Positions 15,065-23,707 of a DNA stretch of 32,026 nucleotides are shown piece by piece. The notes under the pieces are model-generated. The model made no database searches. It saw nothing but the letters and a program-made list of their open reading frames with translations, and had not been told where the DNA came from. This DNA comes from Dysgonamonadaceae bacterium (GTDB taxonomy: Bacteria > Bacteroidota > Bacteroidia > Bacteroidales > Azobacteroidaceae), in contig JAIRPX010000271.1 of assembly GCA_031256775.1 (NCBI GenBank), positions 1-32,026 of the forward strand, read 5' to 3'. The position numbers were made by a program, and so were the translations under genes. Within the stretch, counting starts at the first letter, position 1; the number at the start of each line of letters is the position of its first letter.

Positions 15065-16951
15065 TTATTTCTTTATCCATTTAAGAGTTTGCCCGTTATT
15101 CGTTTTCACGAAATAAACGCCTGCCGGTAAATGACCGACCGGAATATTTTCCGTTTCGCACGTAGCCTGTCGAGCGAAAAGCATATTTCCACTTATATTG
15201 TAGAAATAGAGGGTTTCGCTGCCCTGCAAGCCGGATATTGTAACAGATTCAGCGGCGGGGCTGGGATAAACTCGTAGCGAACTGCTCCCTGCGTAATTTA
15301 TACCGGAGCTTCCATCAAACACAACGGAAGCCGAAACATTCGTAAGCGTTCCGTGTAAAGTAATTGGAGAAGCCGACACAAGGTTGCTTCCCTCCGAAAT
15401 GGAAAGGACATAATCATGATACGGATACTCAATATATGGCGTACCAGGTCTGCCGTAAGCGTCATAAGGCGTTATTATCGTTATAAGACCATTGTCGCTT
15501 GGGTTGGTCGAAAGGTTGAGCGTTATTTTATAGCGGCTGTTCGGCTGGACAGCAACTGTTTTGTCGCAGGTTATTCCGTTATCGAAATCGAAACGGAACG
15601 ACAAATCGCCGGAAACATTAAATGTCTCCAATATATAATACATATAGCGCCCGTAAATAACATTAAATTCTCCTACATCAAAAGTCTCCCTGACAGTTTG
15701 GTTTATATAGCCATCAGCAGTAAGCGCATATTCGCCCGACAGACGGAAAACTTTCACCGTATAGGTTTGACTTTCCCCGCTTTCGGATGTCACCGTAATA
15801 TCGAATGTGTTTTCTCCCGCAGCCAGCGCTTTTTCCCCGTCGCCCGAAACTGTTGCCGTAAGCGGATATGGCGTAGCCGACAGCGTGATGGAGCTTACAC
15901 TGTTTCCAACACTTACCACATAAGACGTACATGTCTGGCTGAATGTTGGATATAACGATCCTTTGCTGACGCTCAAAGAGCTTAGCACGGGATGATTATT
16001 TGCACTTCCTTCCTTTATGTCAAGATCTTTCCACGCATTGATGCTCCTGTATTTCGATACCGTCCCTTCCGGAACATACAGCCTGATTTGACTGATTTCG
16101 GATTGGGTCATGTGGTAAAACTGGTTGCCAACTTCAATAAGAGACGGCTCCTGCCATGATACTGTAATGGATTTTAACCCTGTACACCCGTCAAAAGCCT
16201 GATAACCAATGCTTGTTACCGATTCGGGTATAACGATATGACTTATACCTTTGCAATTCCAAAAAGCGGTAACGCCGATGCTTGTTACCAGGTTGGGTAT
16301 AACAAGCGACGTTAAGTTAGGATTGTAGTTGAAAGCTCCATAGCCGATAGTTTCCAGCGAATCGGGCAGGAAAATGGACGTCAATCCAATACATTCGCTG
16401 AAGGCGGCTGTTTCGATATGCCGAACCTCGTCGGGAACAGTATAGGATGTTTCCTGTTTTCCAATGGGATAAGTAAACAATCTCGTTCTTTCCGCATTGA
16501 ACAGCACGCCGTCAATGCTGCGATAATTCGTATTTCCTGTTTCAATTGCAAAGCCGGTTAATTTTTTACAACTTTCGAAAGCCGCCTCTCCGATGTATGT
16601 TACCGATGCGGGTATGGTAATGTATGTTATACCGTAACAAAAGCCGAAAGCTCTCTCCCCTATCGTTGTCAGCGTACTTGGAAAGGTAACGGAAGTCAAA
16701 CCGTAGTAATAGGCAAAAGCCCAATGCCCAATTTCCGTTATACCCTCGCCCAAAACAAGTCTTTTTATGTCGAAGCGTTTAAGATACCACTCATCATCAC
16801 CACGCACCGTGCCTGTTCCGCTAATGGTCAGCGTACTGTCGGCGCTCAGCGTCCACACGACATTGTCTTCGCTGGTTTCGCCATGAGCAAAACCGCAAAA
16901 CATACTACTTAGCGCCAGAAGCGCCACTAAAAATAACAATTGTCTTTTCAT
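15065..16951 (-). CDS. BspA-like leucine-rich-repeat surface protein with T9SS sorting domain
   Basis: 628 residues. Signal peptide (1-24). Residues about 60-305 are LRR_5/BspA-type repeats with the recurring pattern LTSVTFPSTLTTIGERAFGF, interrupted near 140-165 by a sequence seen in BspA proteins (SIDGVLFNAERTRL). Residues 323-403 fit a cadherin-like beta-sandwich domain (LSSLSVSKGSLYPTFSQ, then TYTVKVF). The last about 70 residues (LRVYPSPAAESVTISGL, then LPAGVYFVKTNNG and KWIKK) are a type A type-IX-secretion C-terminal signal, so the protein should be exported by T9SS and surface-attached or released. Its likely role is binding to host, matrix or other cells. It is 38 nt downstream of the lipoprotein gene. 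Confidence 0.88.
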   Translation of the reverse strand: MKRQLLFLVALLALSSMFCGFAHGETSEDNVVWTLSADSTLTISGTGTVRGDDEWYLKRFDIKRLVLGEGITEIGHWAFAYYYGLTSVTFPSTLTTIGERAFGFCYGITYITIPASVTYIGEAAFESCKKLTGFAIETGNTNYRSIDGVLFNAERTRLFTYPIGKQETSYTVPDEVRHIETAAFSECIGLTSIFLPDSLETIGYGAFNYNPNLTSLVIPNLVTSIGVTAFWNCKGISHIVIPESVTSIGYQAFDGCTGLKSITVSWQEPSLIEVGNQFYHMTQSEISQIRLYVPEGTVSKYRSINAWKDLDIKEGSANNHPVLSSLSVSKGSLYPTFSQTCTSYVVSVGNSVSSITLSATPYPLTATVSGDGEKALAAGENTFDITVTSESGESQTYTVKVFRLSGEYALTADGYINQTVRETFDVGEFNVIYGRYMYYILETFNVSGDLSFRFDFDNGITCDKTVAVQPNSRYKITLNLSTNPSDNGLITIITPYDAYGRPGTPYIEYPYHDYVLSISEGSNLVSASPITLHGTLTNVSASVVFDGSSGINYAGSSSLRVYPSPAAESVTISGLQGSETLYFYNISGNMLFARQATCETENIPVGHLPAGVYFVKTNNGQTLKWIKK

Positions 16952-16988
16952 TTTTTTTCTTTTTTTATGCCTCTTGCGGGGCGGTTAA

Positions 16989-17471
16989 TTACTTCTTTTT
17001 ACTTTCAAACACATTGTTTCGCCTGTTTTCGGCAATTTTTTTTACTACATCAGCCGATTTGTTTTCCTCAACAAACATCCTCATAAATGTTATGGCAATG
17101 TTGTAAGTTTTTCCAGCTTCAAAATTAAAGGTAACAGGATTTACCCTTACAGCCATCCCCGAAGGGTCGCGGAGTAATTTCACGCTGTGTATTCCCGGCA
17201 ATACATCAGCCACAACAATGTTGCCCTTAACCCATCCGCTGTTTGCAGAACGGAAATTTTTACTGTTCACTTCAACGCTGTCGATTTCCAGTCCTCCTGT
17301 TGAGGTAATTGTAGCCACTTGCGACTGATCGCGAATAACTTCCTCCGAATCATACGCCAGATAGAACGGCGCGTTAGAACCTGAGACCATCGCATTGTGG
17401 ACGGCGCAGCCCGATAATGTCACTGTCAAAACGGCAGTAAACATCGCTAAAAATAGAAACTCTTTTTTCAT
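16989..17471 (-). CDS. Small lipoprotein with beta-sandwich PEGA-like domain
   Basis: 160 residues with a type II signal peptide and lipobox LSGC (Cys22). The mature part includes DVLPGIHSVKLLRDPSG and FEAGKTYNIAITFMR. This is the pattern of small beta-sandwich (PEGA-like) domains, in which a short peptide is held at the end of a lipoprotein. The C-terminus is basic (RRNNVFESKKK). The family was not recognised. It is the first gene of the operon with the BspA-like protein, and its promoter box is at 17509-17516. Confidence 0.72.
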   Translation of the reverse strand: MKKEFLFLAMFTAVLTVTLSGCAVHNAMVSGSNAPFYLAYDSEEVIRDQSQVATITSTGGLEIDSVEVNSKNFRSANSGWVKGNIVVADVLPGIHSVKLLRDPSGMAVRVNPVTFNFEAGKTYNIAITFMRMFVEENKSADVVKKIAENRRNNVFESKKK

Positions 17472-17508
17472 TTTTTAAATTAATTAAATTATTAAAAATA
17501 TTCGGCAG

Positions 17509-17540
17509 CAAAGGTAAGGCGTATATTGACACGTGTCAAT
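17509..17540 (-). promoter_or_regulatory. Promoter with overlapping perfect palindrome operator
   Basis: The minus strand reads TTG, 20 nt, then TACCTTTG, matching the Bacteroidota promoter (-33 TTG, -7 TAnnTTTG). The -7 box is at 17509-17516. The -33 element lies inside a perfect 16-bp palindrome attgacacgtgtcaat (17525-17540), a good candidate binding site for a dimeric regulator that would block polymerase. A second small inverted repeat (caccc / gggtg) follows at 17541-17554. Confidence 0.6.
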
Positions 17541-17670
17541 CACCCAAAAGGGTGAATTTTTATCTTATTTCAATATTTTATTCACCCCCGACGAGCAAAG
17601 ACGTCAGTAGTTCAAAAAAAACCGCCTCCAGACAAACGCACCATTAAAATATTTATCTGCACTTGTTTAC

Positions 17671-17806
17671 TATACTCTGCACGGCATGGTTTTGTGCAAC
17701 ATCATTGCGAAGGCGAAGCAATTCAGTTTTTAGTTTTTAGTTTTTACTGGATTGCTTCGCTAACGCTCGCAATGACGTTGCACAAAATTAAACCGCGTAA
17801 AGTATA
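17671..17806. repeat. MITE-like hairpin repeat, copy D
   Basis: The clearest copy. The left end tatactctgcacggcatgg, with ttttgtgcaac, is the imperfect complement of the right end gttgcacaaaattaaaccgc, with gtaaagtata, so the inverted repeat reaches both termini. The short loop is made of tttttag units. It lies in the divergent spacer between the lipoprotein operon and susC. Confidence 0.9.
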
Positions 17807-17890
17807 ATTATCTCGTTCACTCATCACCTTGTCTACTCGTTTACTCCCCCCCCCCTCGTCTACTCGTTTACTCACCCTCTCGTCTACTAT
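17807..17890. repeat. Low-complexity tract with C10 run upstream of susC
   Basis: Degenerate repeats of ctactcgtttactc surround a homopolymer of ten C (17846-17855), about 140 bp upstream of the susC start and about 60 bp upstream of its candidate -7 box. Apart from this and hairpin copy D, the 525-bp spacer holds no gene. Confidence 0.7.
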
Positions 17891-17915
17891 AATATTTATG
17901 TTTTACAACATGCTT

Positions 17916-17923
17916 TATTTTTG
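17916..17923 (+). promoter_or_regulatory. Candidate -7 box for susC (TATTTTTG)
   Basis: Matches TAnnTTTG about 73 nt upstream of the ATG, on the coding strand. The -33 element is not clear, so the assignment is tentative. Confidence 0.4.
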
Positions 17924-17996
17924 GTACTTTTCAAAAGCTGGACTGTCATTTATATTAAAGCATATAAATAATGTTTAACTTTTAATTTTTTTCAGG

Positions 17997-20900
17997 ATGA
18001 ATAAACAAAAAGGATTGAATTTATTGATTTTGGTGCAGTTATTATTATTTTTAAGCGCTGCAACCTTTGCGCAAAACGATGCAAAGGTGAGCGTTAATGT
18101 TAAAAATGCATCATTGAAGGAGGTCTTTAATGCTATTGAAAAGCAAACGACCTATCGTTTTTCTTACCGTAATGTAGTTGTTGATTCCGAACAGAACATT
18201 ACGCTAACGAAATCAGGAGATGTATCTTCCATACTGGACGAAGCTCTGGCAGGAAGAAATCTGGTTTACAGTATTGTGTCTTCCAAATCTATCGTTATCT
18301 CGGACAAGCCGGCGACAGAAGATGGACAGAATGTTTTAGTGAAATATTCCGGAACAGTCAGGGATACTAACGACGAACCGGTTATCGGAGCAAATGTTGT
18401 TGTCAAAGGCGGCAGGTCGGGTACTATTACCGATCTCGAAGGACGGTTTTCTATTGATGCGCCTGTTGGAGCTGTGCTGCAAATAACCTTTATCGGATAT
18501 TCCACGCAGGAGATTACGCTGGGTGATAACCGGCAAACGCTGCACGTTGTGCTGGCAGAAGACACTCGCGCGCTTAATGAAGTGGTTGTTACCGCTCTGG
18601 GCGTCAAACGCGAACAGCGCGCCGTTGGATATGCCACGCAGAAACTTTCAGGAGTCGATATTTTGCAGGCTAATACGCCGAATATCGCAGGCTCTTTTTC
18701 CGGAAAACTGGCAGGGGTGATTATCAACAACGCCAACCAGCCCGATGGAGGCTCTACCCGTATTGTTATTCGCGGAAACAACAATATACAGGGAAACAAC
18801 CAGCCGTTGATTATTGTGGACGGTATGCCGCTGGAAAATAACATTAAAGTTAATATTTCCAGCAACAACAACACCTCTGAAAGCACGGCTCGTGTGCGCG
18901 ATCTTGGATCGGGTATTAATTTTATCAACAGCAACGACGTTGAAGAAATGAACATACTGAAAGGTCCTGCCGCCGCCGCTCTCTACGGTGCGCGTGGAGC
19001 CAATGGCGTAATCCTTATTACGACCAAAAAAGGACAGAAAAAAGATGGAATAGGCATCGACTACTCGTTCACAGCTAAAGTAGTGAACCCGTATCTCTAT
19101 CGCGACCAGCAAAACGAATACGGCTACGGCGGTCTTCATTTGCCTATGTACACGGCGGAAACCAAATATGAGCAGGATACGGACGGCGCATATATGTATC
19201 CCAAAATGACGTGGGGTAATCCGCGCTATGACGCAATATACGGTCAAATGCCCGGAGGGTATAATACATACGACGATGCAGCTTTTACATGGCACGCCTA
19301 TTCCGTATCGTGGGGACCGCGTTTCGACGGTAAAAATATCCGCTGGTGGGACGGGGAAATGCGTCCATATCAGGGAAATCCCGACGGCTATAAAAGCCTG
19401 TTCCGCAATGGAAGTTCCAATACGCACAACCTCTCGTTTTCGGGCGGCGGTGAATTTGGCACGGTGCGCGTCGGTTTCACGCGGGAAGACAATAAAGCTA
19501 TCATCGAAAAAAGCGGATACGGACGTACTGCGTTCACATTAGGTTCAAGCCTGAAAATATCGAAAACGTTGAAAGCGGAAATTTATGCCAACTACAACAA
19601 TTTTTCGCGCAACAACATCACTGAAATCGGAAACGACGATAACGGAATAACCAAATATTTCTATCTGTTCCCAACCGATTACCGTCCCGAACTGGCAAAA
19701 TCAATGTATAAAAATTCTGATGGATCGCGCCATGATTTCGGAAATACGTATGGTGCAGGTAACGATATTTTCTGGAACCTGTATGAAAATACCTACAATT
19801 ACGATCGCGATCAGTTGCTGGGTAACGTCAAGCTGATTTACAATCCTTTAAACTGGCTAACAATGTCGGTTTCGGGAGGATTGGATTTCAATCTTGGCGA
19901 TATTGTGGAGAAGAAAGCGCCAACCGACGCCTACGGTTTGCAGGGTGGATATTACAGTCACGAACTCAGAAAAGAAAAAGTGGAAAACATCGACTTTATT
20001 GCTACTGCCCGACAGGACAACCTGTTCATGGACAAATTCAACGCTGGATTTTCATTGGGAGCTACACGCTGGGACAGAAGCTATTATCAGATGAAGGGAC
20101 AAACCTACGGCACATTTAAAGACCCGTATATCTACACTTTTGGAAATTTCGATTTGAGCAAACAGAATAATCAGGTTCATGCCGACCAGGTTCCTACCGA
20201 AGATTTTTTAACCAAGAGGATCAATTCGGTATATGGTTTCCTCGACCTGAGCTACGGCAACTGGGTTTATGCGCAAATCACGGGCAGAAACGACTGGTCG
20301 AGTACGTTGCCAGCTTCAAACAATTCGTATTTCTACCCGTCTGCATCATTAAGTTTCGTTGTCACCGAATTGCTTGACATGCCCCGCTGGTGGAACTTTG
20401 GAAAAATCAGGCTGGCGTATGCAAAAGCGGCAAACGATACGGATCCATATCAGGTGTTTCAAACCTATAATTCAGGATCTTATGCCGGTTCGCCCTACAC
20501 CACGCTGAGGAATACGCTGCCGCCTACCGATTTAAAGCCACAGCTTTCCAATTCGTATGAAGTAGGTTTGAACACTGCAATGTTCGACAGCCGGTTTAAA
20601 TTCGATATTACTTTCTACCGCACACGTTCATACAACCAGATTATGAATGCACCGGTAGCAACTTCTTCCGGATACGACAGGATTCGCTTCAATACCGGCG
20701 AGATGGAAAACATGGGGATTGAAATCATGACAGGCTTCGACGTGCTTAAATCGCGCGACTGGGACTGGAATATCGGTCTGAATTTTGCAAACAACCAGAA
20801 TAAATTAATTTCCATGACCGACGGCACTGATGTGTTTGAAATCGCGGAAATATTCGGTTCGGCAGGTCCGCGATTAGTCGTAGAAGTGGGCGATAAATAC

Positions 20901-21626
20901 GGTAATATCTACGGATGGGATTACATGCGTAATGACAAAGGCGAAAAAATCATAGAAGTTATATACGACAAAACCGATCCTTCCAAAGTAGCAGGCACCA
21001 AATATAAAACAACGCCTACACAGGTAAAACTGGGCAATATCACCCCCGATGTAACGGGCGGTCTGTCGTCGAGCCTGCGATGGAAAAACCTGTCGCTGTA
21101 TGTACTTGCCGATTTCAGCTACGGAGGCGATATGTGGAGCGGAACTTATGCCACATCGCTCTCTTCCGGATTAAGTCCGTCAACCCTGCTGGAAAGAAAC
21201 GGCGGAGGATTGCCATATACCTATCCCGACGGAACGAAAGCCAATCACGGGATTATTATGGATGGCGTACTGGAAGACGGAACTCCCAACACTCATGTCG
21301 TTCATTATGTATGGAAATACGGACGTCTTGGCGCATGGGGAAACGGCAACCTGACTGTTCCTTCGATATTAAAAAATGACTGGATAAAACTGCGCGAGAT
21401 AACCCTGAATTATGATTTGCCTAAAGAACTGATAAAAAAGACAAAAATATTCCAGACTCTTGGCATAGGATTCACTGCCCGCGATTTGTTCTATATCTAT
21501 TCTTCACTGCCCGACAATCTGAATCCGGAAGCGCTGAGCAACTCTGCCGGAAACGGACAGGGACTCGAATTTGGCGCCCTGCCGGGTGTACGTTCCTTTA
21601 ATTTCTCTATAAGAGCCGGTTTTTAA
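17997..21626 (+). CDS. SusC/RagA family TonB-dependent outer-membrane transporter with STN domain
   Basis: 1209 residues. Signal peptide 1-25 (ATFAQ). An STN domain (about 30-103, LKEVFNAIEKQTTYRFSYR), a carboxypeptidase-regulatory-like domain (117-188, DTNDEPVIGANVVVKGG) and a TonB-box region ALNEVVVTALG (193-202) come next. A plug domain (about 205-347, including IIVDGMPLEN and LKGPAAAALYGARGANG) precedes a long barrel ending FNFSIRAGF. It imports, with its SusD partner and TonB energy, a nutrient such as a glycan or peptide. The STN domain is the part that in such transporters contacts a FecR-type anti-sigma factor, but no FecR gene is adjacent. No glycoside hydrolase or peptidase in the window reveals the substrate. 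It is followed 16 nt later by the susD gene. Confidence 0.95.
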   Translation: MNKQKGLNLLILVQLLLFLSAATFAQNDAKVSVNVKNASLKEVFNAIEKQTTYRFSYRNVVVDSEQNITLTKSGDVSSILDEALAGRNLVYSIVSSKSIVISDKPATEDGQNVLVKYSGTVRDTNDEPVIGANVVVKGGRSGTITDLEGRFSIDAPVGAVLQITFIGYSTQEITLGDNRQTLHVVLAEDTRALNEVVVTALGVKREQRAVGYATQKLSGVDILQANTPNIAGSFSGKLAGVIINNANQPDGGSTRIVIRGNNNIQGNNQPLIIVDGMPLENNIKVNISSNNNTSESTARVRDLGSGINFINSNDVEEMNILKGPAAAALYGARGANGVILITTKKGQKKDGIGIDYSFTAKVVNPYLYRDQQNEYGYGGLHLPMYTAETKYEQDTDGAYMYPKMTWGNPRYDAIYGQMPGGYNTYDDAAFTWHAYSVSWGPRFDGKNIRWWDGEMRPYQGNPDGYKSLFRNGSSNTHNLSFSGGGEFGTVRVGFTREDNKAIIEKSGYGRTAFTLGSSLKISKTLKAEIYANYNNFSRNNITEIGNDDNGITKYFYLFPTDYRPELAKSMYKNSDGSRHDFGNTYGAGNDIFWNLYENTYNYDRDQLLGNVKLIYNPLNWLTMSVSGGLDFNLGDIVEKKAPTDAYGLQGGYYSHELRKEKVENIDFIATARQDNLFMDKFNAGFSLGATRWDRSYYQMKGQTYGTFKDPYIYTFGNFDLSKQNNQVHADQVPTEDFLTKRINSVYGFLDLSYGNWVYAQITGRNDWSSTLPASNNSYFYPSASLSFVVTELLDMPRWWNFGKIRLAYAKAANDTDPYQVFQTYNSGSYAGSPYTTLRNTLPPTDLKPQLSNSYEVGLNTAMFDSRFKFDITFYRTRSYNQIMNAPVATSSGYDRIRFNTGEMENMGIEIMTGFDVLKSRDWDWNIGLNFANNQNKLISMTDGTDVFEIAEIFGSAGPRLVVEVGDKYGNIYGWDYMRNDKGEKIIEVIYDKTDPSKVAGTKYKTTPTQVKLGNITPDVTGGLSSSLRWKNLSLYVLADFSYGGDMWSGTYATSLSSGLSPSTLLERNGGGLPYTYPDGTKANHGIIMDGVLEDGTPNTHVVHYVWKYGRLGAWGNGNLTVPSILKNDWIKLREITLNYDLPKELIKKTKIFQTLGIGFTARDLFYIYSSLPDNLNPEALSNSAGNGQGLEFGALPGVRSFNFSIRAGF

Positions 21627-21641
21627 TCATTAAAATTATAC

Positions 21642-23252
21642 ATGTATATGAAATTTAATAAAATAAAAATATCCGCGCTGCTGCTGATCGGCGCAGTCTG
21701 CATAACTTCATGCACAGACAATTTTGAAGAACTGAACAGAGATCCGAAAAATCCTACCCGGACAACGCTTCCGGCAACGTTCAACGGCATACTCAGTTCG
21801 TTGCCACTTGCCTACAACGAAATGTCGGTAATCCATTTCGGCAGGTATTATTTTCAGTCCCAGCAATTGGGAAACGCCAGGCTGACCTATTCCATAACTT
21901 CAGGCGTTGATGATATATGGAACAATTACTATCTGGCATTGAAAGATATACGTCAAATGGAGACTTTCATCGCCAGCGGAGAAACCGGACAGCTAAAGTC
22001 CGACAACATCAAGGCGCTGACCAATATTCTGCTGGCTTACAAAACGCTTCGCATGACTGACTATGTGGGCGATATGCCGTTCTTTGATGCGGGAAAAGGC
22101 AGTCAGGGATCGGAGTTTTTCAAAGCAAAGTACGACAAGCAGGAAGAGATATACAAATATTGTATCGACCTGCTGAAACAGGCAAGCGTTGACATTGTTG
22201 ATAGCGAAGAACAGTATTCCCTGAAAAACGGCGACACATTTTATCAGGGCGACGTGATGGCATGGAAAAAATTTGCAAATTCTCTTGCTCTGCGCTACGC
22301 TATGCAGGCGGCAACAGCAGATGCATCTTATAATGCAGTTATCGGAGAAATACTGAACGATCAGGGTAAATATCCTTTAATGAGTCAGGGAGAATCTGCA
22401 ACGCTTTTCGCAGGACCTGTTATGGATTCGCATCCATGGAGTTATCGCGAAAATAACAATTCCTGTCTGGGAACTGCAATGTGGCGGGCTATGTCGGATA
22501 ATGACAATACCGACGGCAGCGGCATTTTCGATCCACGCTGTTATGTTTTCTTTGAGCCGAATGTTAACGGGGAATGGAAAGCCTATCCTCAAAATCCCGA
22601 CAACAATACGCCAATACAGGATCGCGGAGCGTATCTGACCGCTTCCTATCCTAATGGCAGAGGCGAAGGTCAAACCGAACAGGATTGGGCTAACAAAGGC
22701 GAAGGTTGCCGTTTTTCTCCGGTAAACTTTTATCTGGCTACAAATTACGACTACATTCCTGAAATTCTTATGACTGCGGCGGAGGTTCATTTCCTGAAAG
22801 CCGAAGCGTATAATCGAGGAATCGGCGTTACGAAAAATGCTACCACTGCTAAAAACGAATATGAAACAGGGATACGCTCGTCTATCACATTCTGGTACGA
22901 CAAAATTGTAACGCCATGCGCCAAATGGTATCTGCACAAACCTGTATTGCAGACAGGACAGTTAGACGCATATCTTGCAAAGGAGGCATACAGCAGCGAC
23001 GAACAGACAGCTTTGAAGCAGATTTACAAACAGATGTGGATAGATGCGTTTCGTCAGCCATGGGTAGGTTTCAACCTGTACCGGCGCACGCTGGAAACTC
23101 CCCGCGACGAAACAAGTCCGTATAATCCTGCCGATTACCAGTTCTATCAAATGCCGGTTTCCGAATCTGAAAAACTGTATAATTATGAAAATTATATGGC
23201 TGCTACGCAGGACAGGGACGAAACGGGAATTAAACTTTTCTGGCATAAATAG
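21642..23252 (+). CDS. SusD/RagB family nutrient-binding outer-membrane lipoprotein
   Basis: 536 residues with a lipobox ITSC (Cys24) and a typical N-terminus CTDNFEELNRDPKNPT. The internal motif LMTAAEVHFLKAEAYNRG (about residue 375) and TPR-like helices are typical of the SusD-like group often annotated as nutrient-binding outer-membrane lipoprotein. It forms the lid over the SusC channel and delivers the substrate. Two in-frame ATGs (21642 and 21648) are possible; the second, MKFNKIK, begins the signal more cleanly. The pair with susC is tight (16 nt) and probably shares one mRNA. Confidence 0.93.
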   Translation: MYMKFNKIKISALLLIGAVCITSCTDNFEELNRDPKNPTRTTLPATFNGILSSLPLAYNEMSVIHFGRYYFQSQQLGNARLTYSITSGVDDIWNNYYLALKDIRQMETFIASGETGQLKSDNIKALTNILLAYKTLRMTDYVGDMPFFDAGKGSQGSEFFKAKYDKQEEIYKYCIDLLKQASVDIVDSEEQYSLKNGDTFYQGDVMAWKKFANSLALRYAMQAATADASYNAVIGEILNDQGKYPLMSQGESATLFAGPVMDSHPWSYRENNNSCLGTAMWRAMSDNDNTDGSGIFDPRCYVFFEPNVNGEWKAYPQNPDNNTPIQDRGAYLTASYPNGRGEGQTEQDWANKGEGCRFSPVNFYLATNYDYIPEILMTAAEVHFLKAEAYNRGIGVTKNATTAKNEYETGIRSSITFWYDKIVTPCAKWYLHKPVLQTGQLDAYLAKEAYSSDEQTALKQIYKQMWIDAFRQPWVGFNLYRRTLETPRDETSPYNPADYQFYQMPVSESEKLYNYENYMAATQDRDETGIKLFWHK

Positions 23253-23282
23253 TTTTTAGTTGTCAGTTGTAGTTGTCAGTTC

Positions 23283-23311
23283 GTAGAGACGCTCAATTTG
23301 GGCGTCTCTAC
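23283..23311. terminator. Hairpin after susD (gtagagacgc / gcgtctctac)
   Basis: Perfect 10-bp stem with a 9-nt loop, 30 nt after the susD stop. No T tract follows, so it may end or stabilise the susCD mRNA rather than act as a classical intrinsic terminator. The sequence is also reminiscent of dispersed repeats in this phylum. Confidence 0.45.
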
Positions 23312-23333
23312 AATGATATTGCAGTTATGCTGC

Positions 23334-23551
23334 GGATCATCTGCAAAACCCTGTTTTTTGCGCTAAGGCGCGTAGCGCCAGTACCTTTGTAGCCGTGTGC
23401 GTAAGCGCACGGTAAAGATGTACGGAATATAAACAGAGCAGCGTAGCTGCGATACCTTAATTTTTATTCCTTTCATGTTTATGAATTATACTTTACGCGC
23501 TTTAATTTTGTGCAACGTCATTGCGAAGGCGAAGCCTGAAGCAATCCAGTA
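23334..23551. repeat. Composite: inverted half of the 265-bp repeat fused to a hairpin-family arm
   Basis: Positions 23334-23487 are the reverse complement of the right half of the 10678/11168 repeat (ggatcatctgcaaaacc through tttcatgtttatgaatta). At 23488 the sequence changes into one arm of the MITE-like family (tactttacgcgctttaattt through gcaatccag near 23550). The rest of this 455-bp spacer before the sigma gene holds only heptamer repeats and the sigma promoter. Confidence 0.8.
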
Positions 23552-23672
23552 AAAAACTAAAAACTGATAACTAAAAACTGAAAAACTGTCTCGTCCCCCT
23601 TCGTTCCTTCGCGCATCTTTTTAGCTTACAGAGAATCTTGCCGGTGATCTCAAAAAAAAAATTGCTGAATTT

Positions 23673-23698
23673 GTAACATTTCTTTTGTTCAGCCGTCT
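23673..23698 (+). promoter_or_regulatory. Candidate ECF-sigma autoregulated promoter
   Basis: gtaac (23673-23677), 16 nt, cgtct (23694-23698), just ahead of the sigma gene. An AAC-type -35 and CGTC-type -10 are usual for ECF sigma targets and differ from the housekeeping TAnnTTTG form. The -10 lies only 9 nt before the ATG, so the mRNA would be nearly leaderless. This is inference from pattern. Confidence 0.5.
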
Positions 23699-23707
23699 TT
23701 TAAAAGA

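Noticed and set aside
18266..19427. Long minus-strand frames (229 and 259 residues) inside the transporter gene
   Set aside because: Shadows of the SusC reading frame, which has full domain structure on the plus strand.
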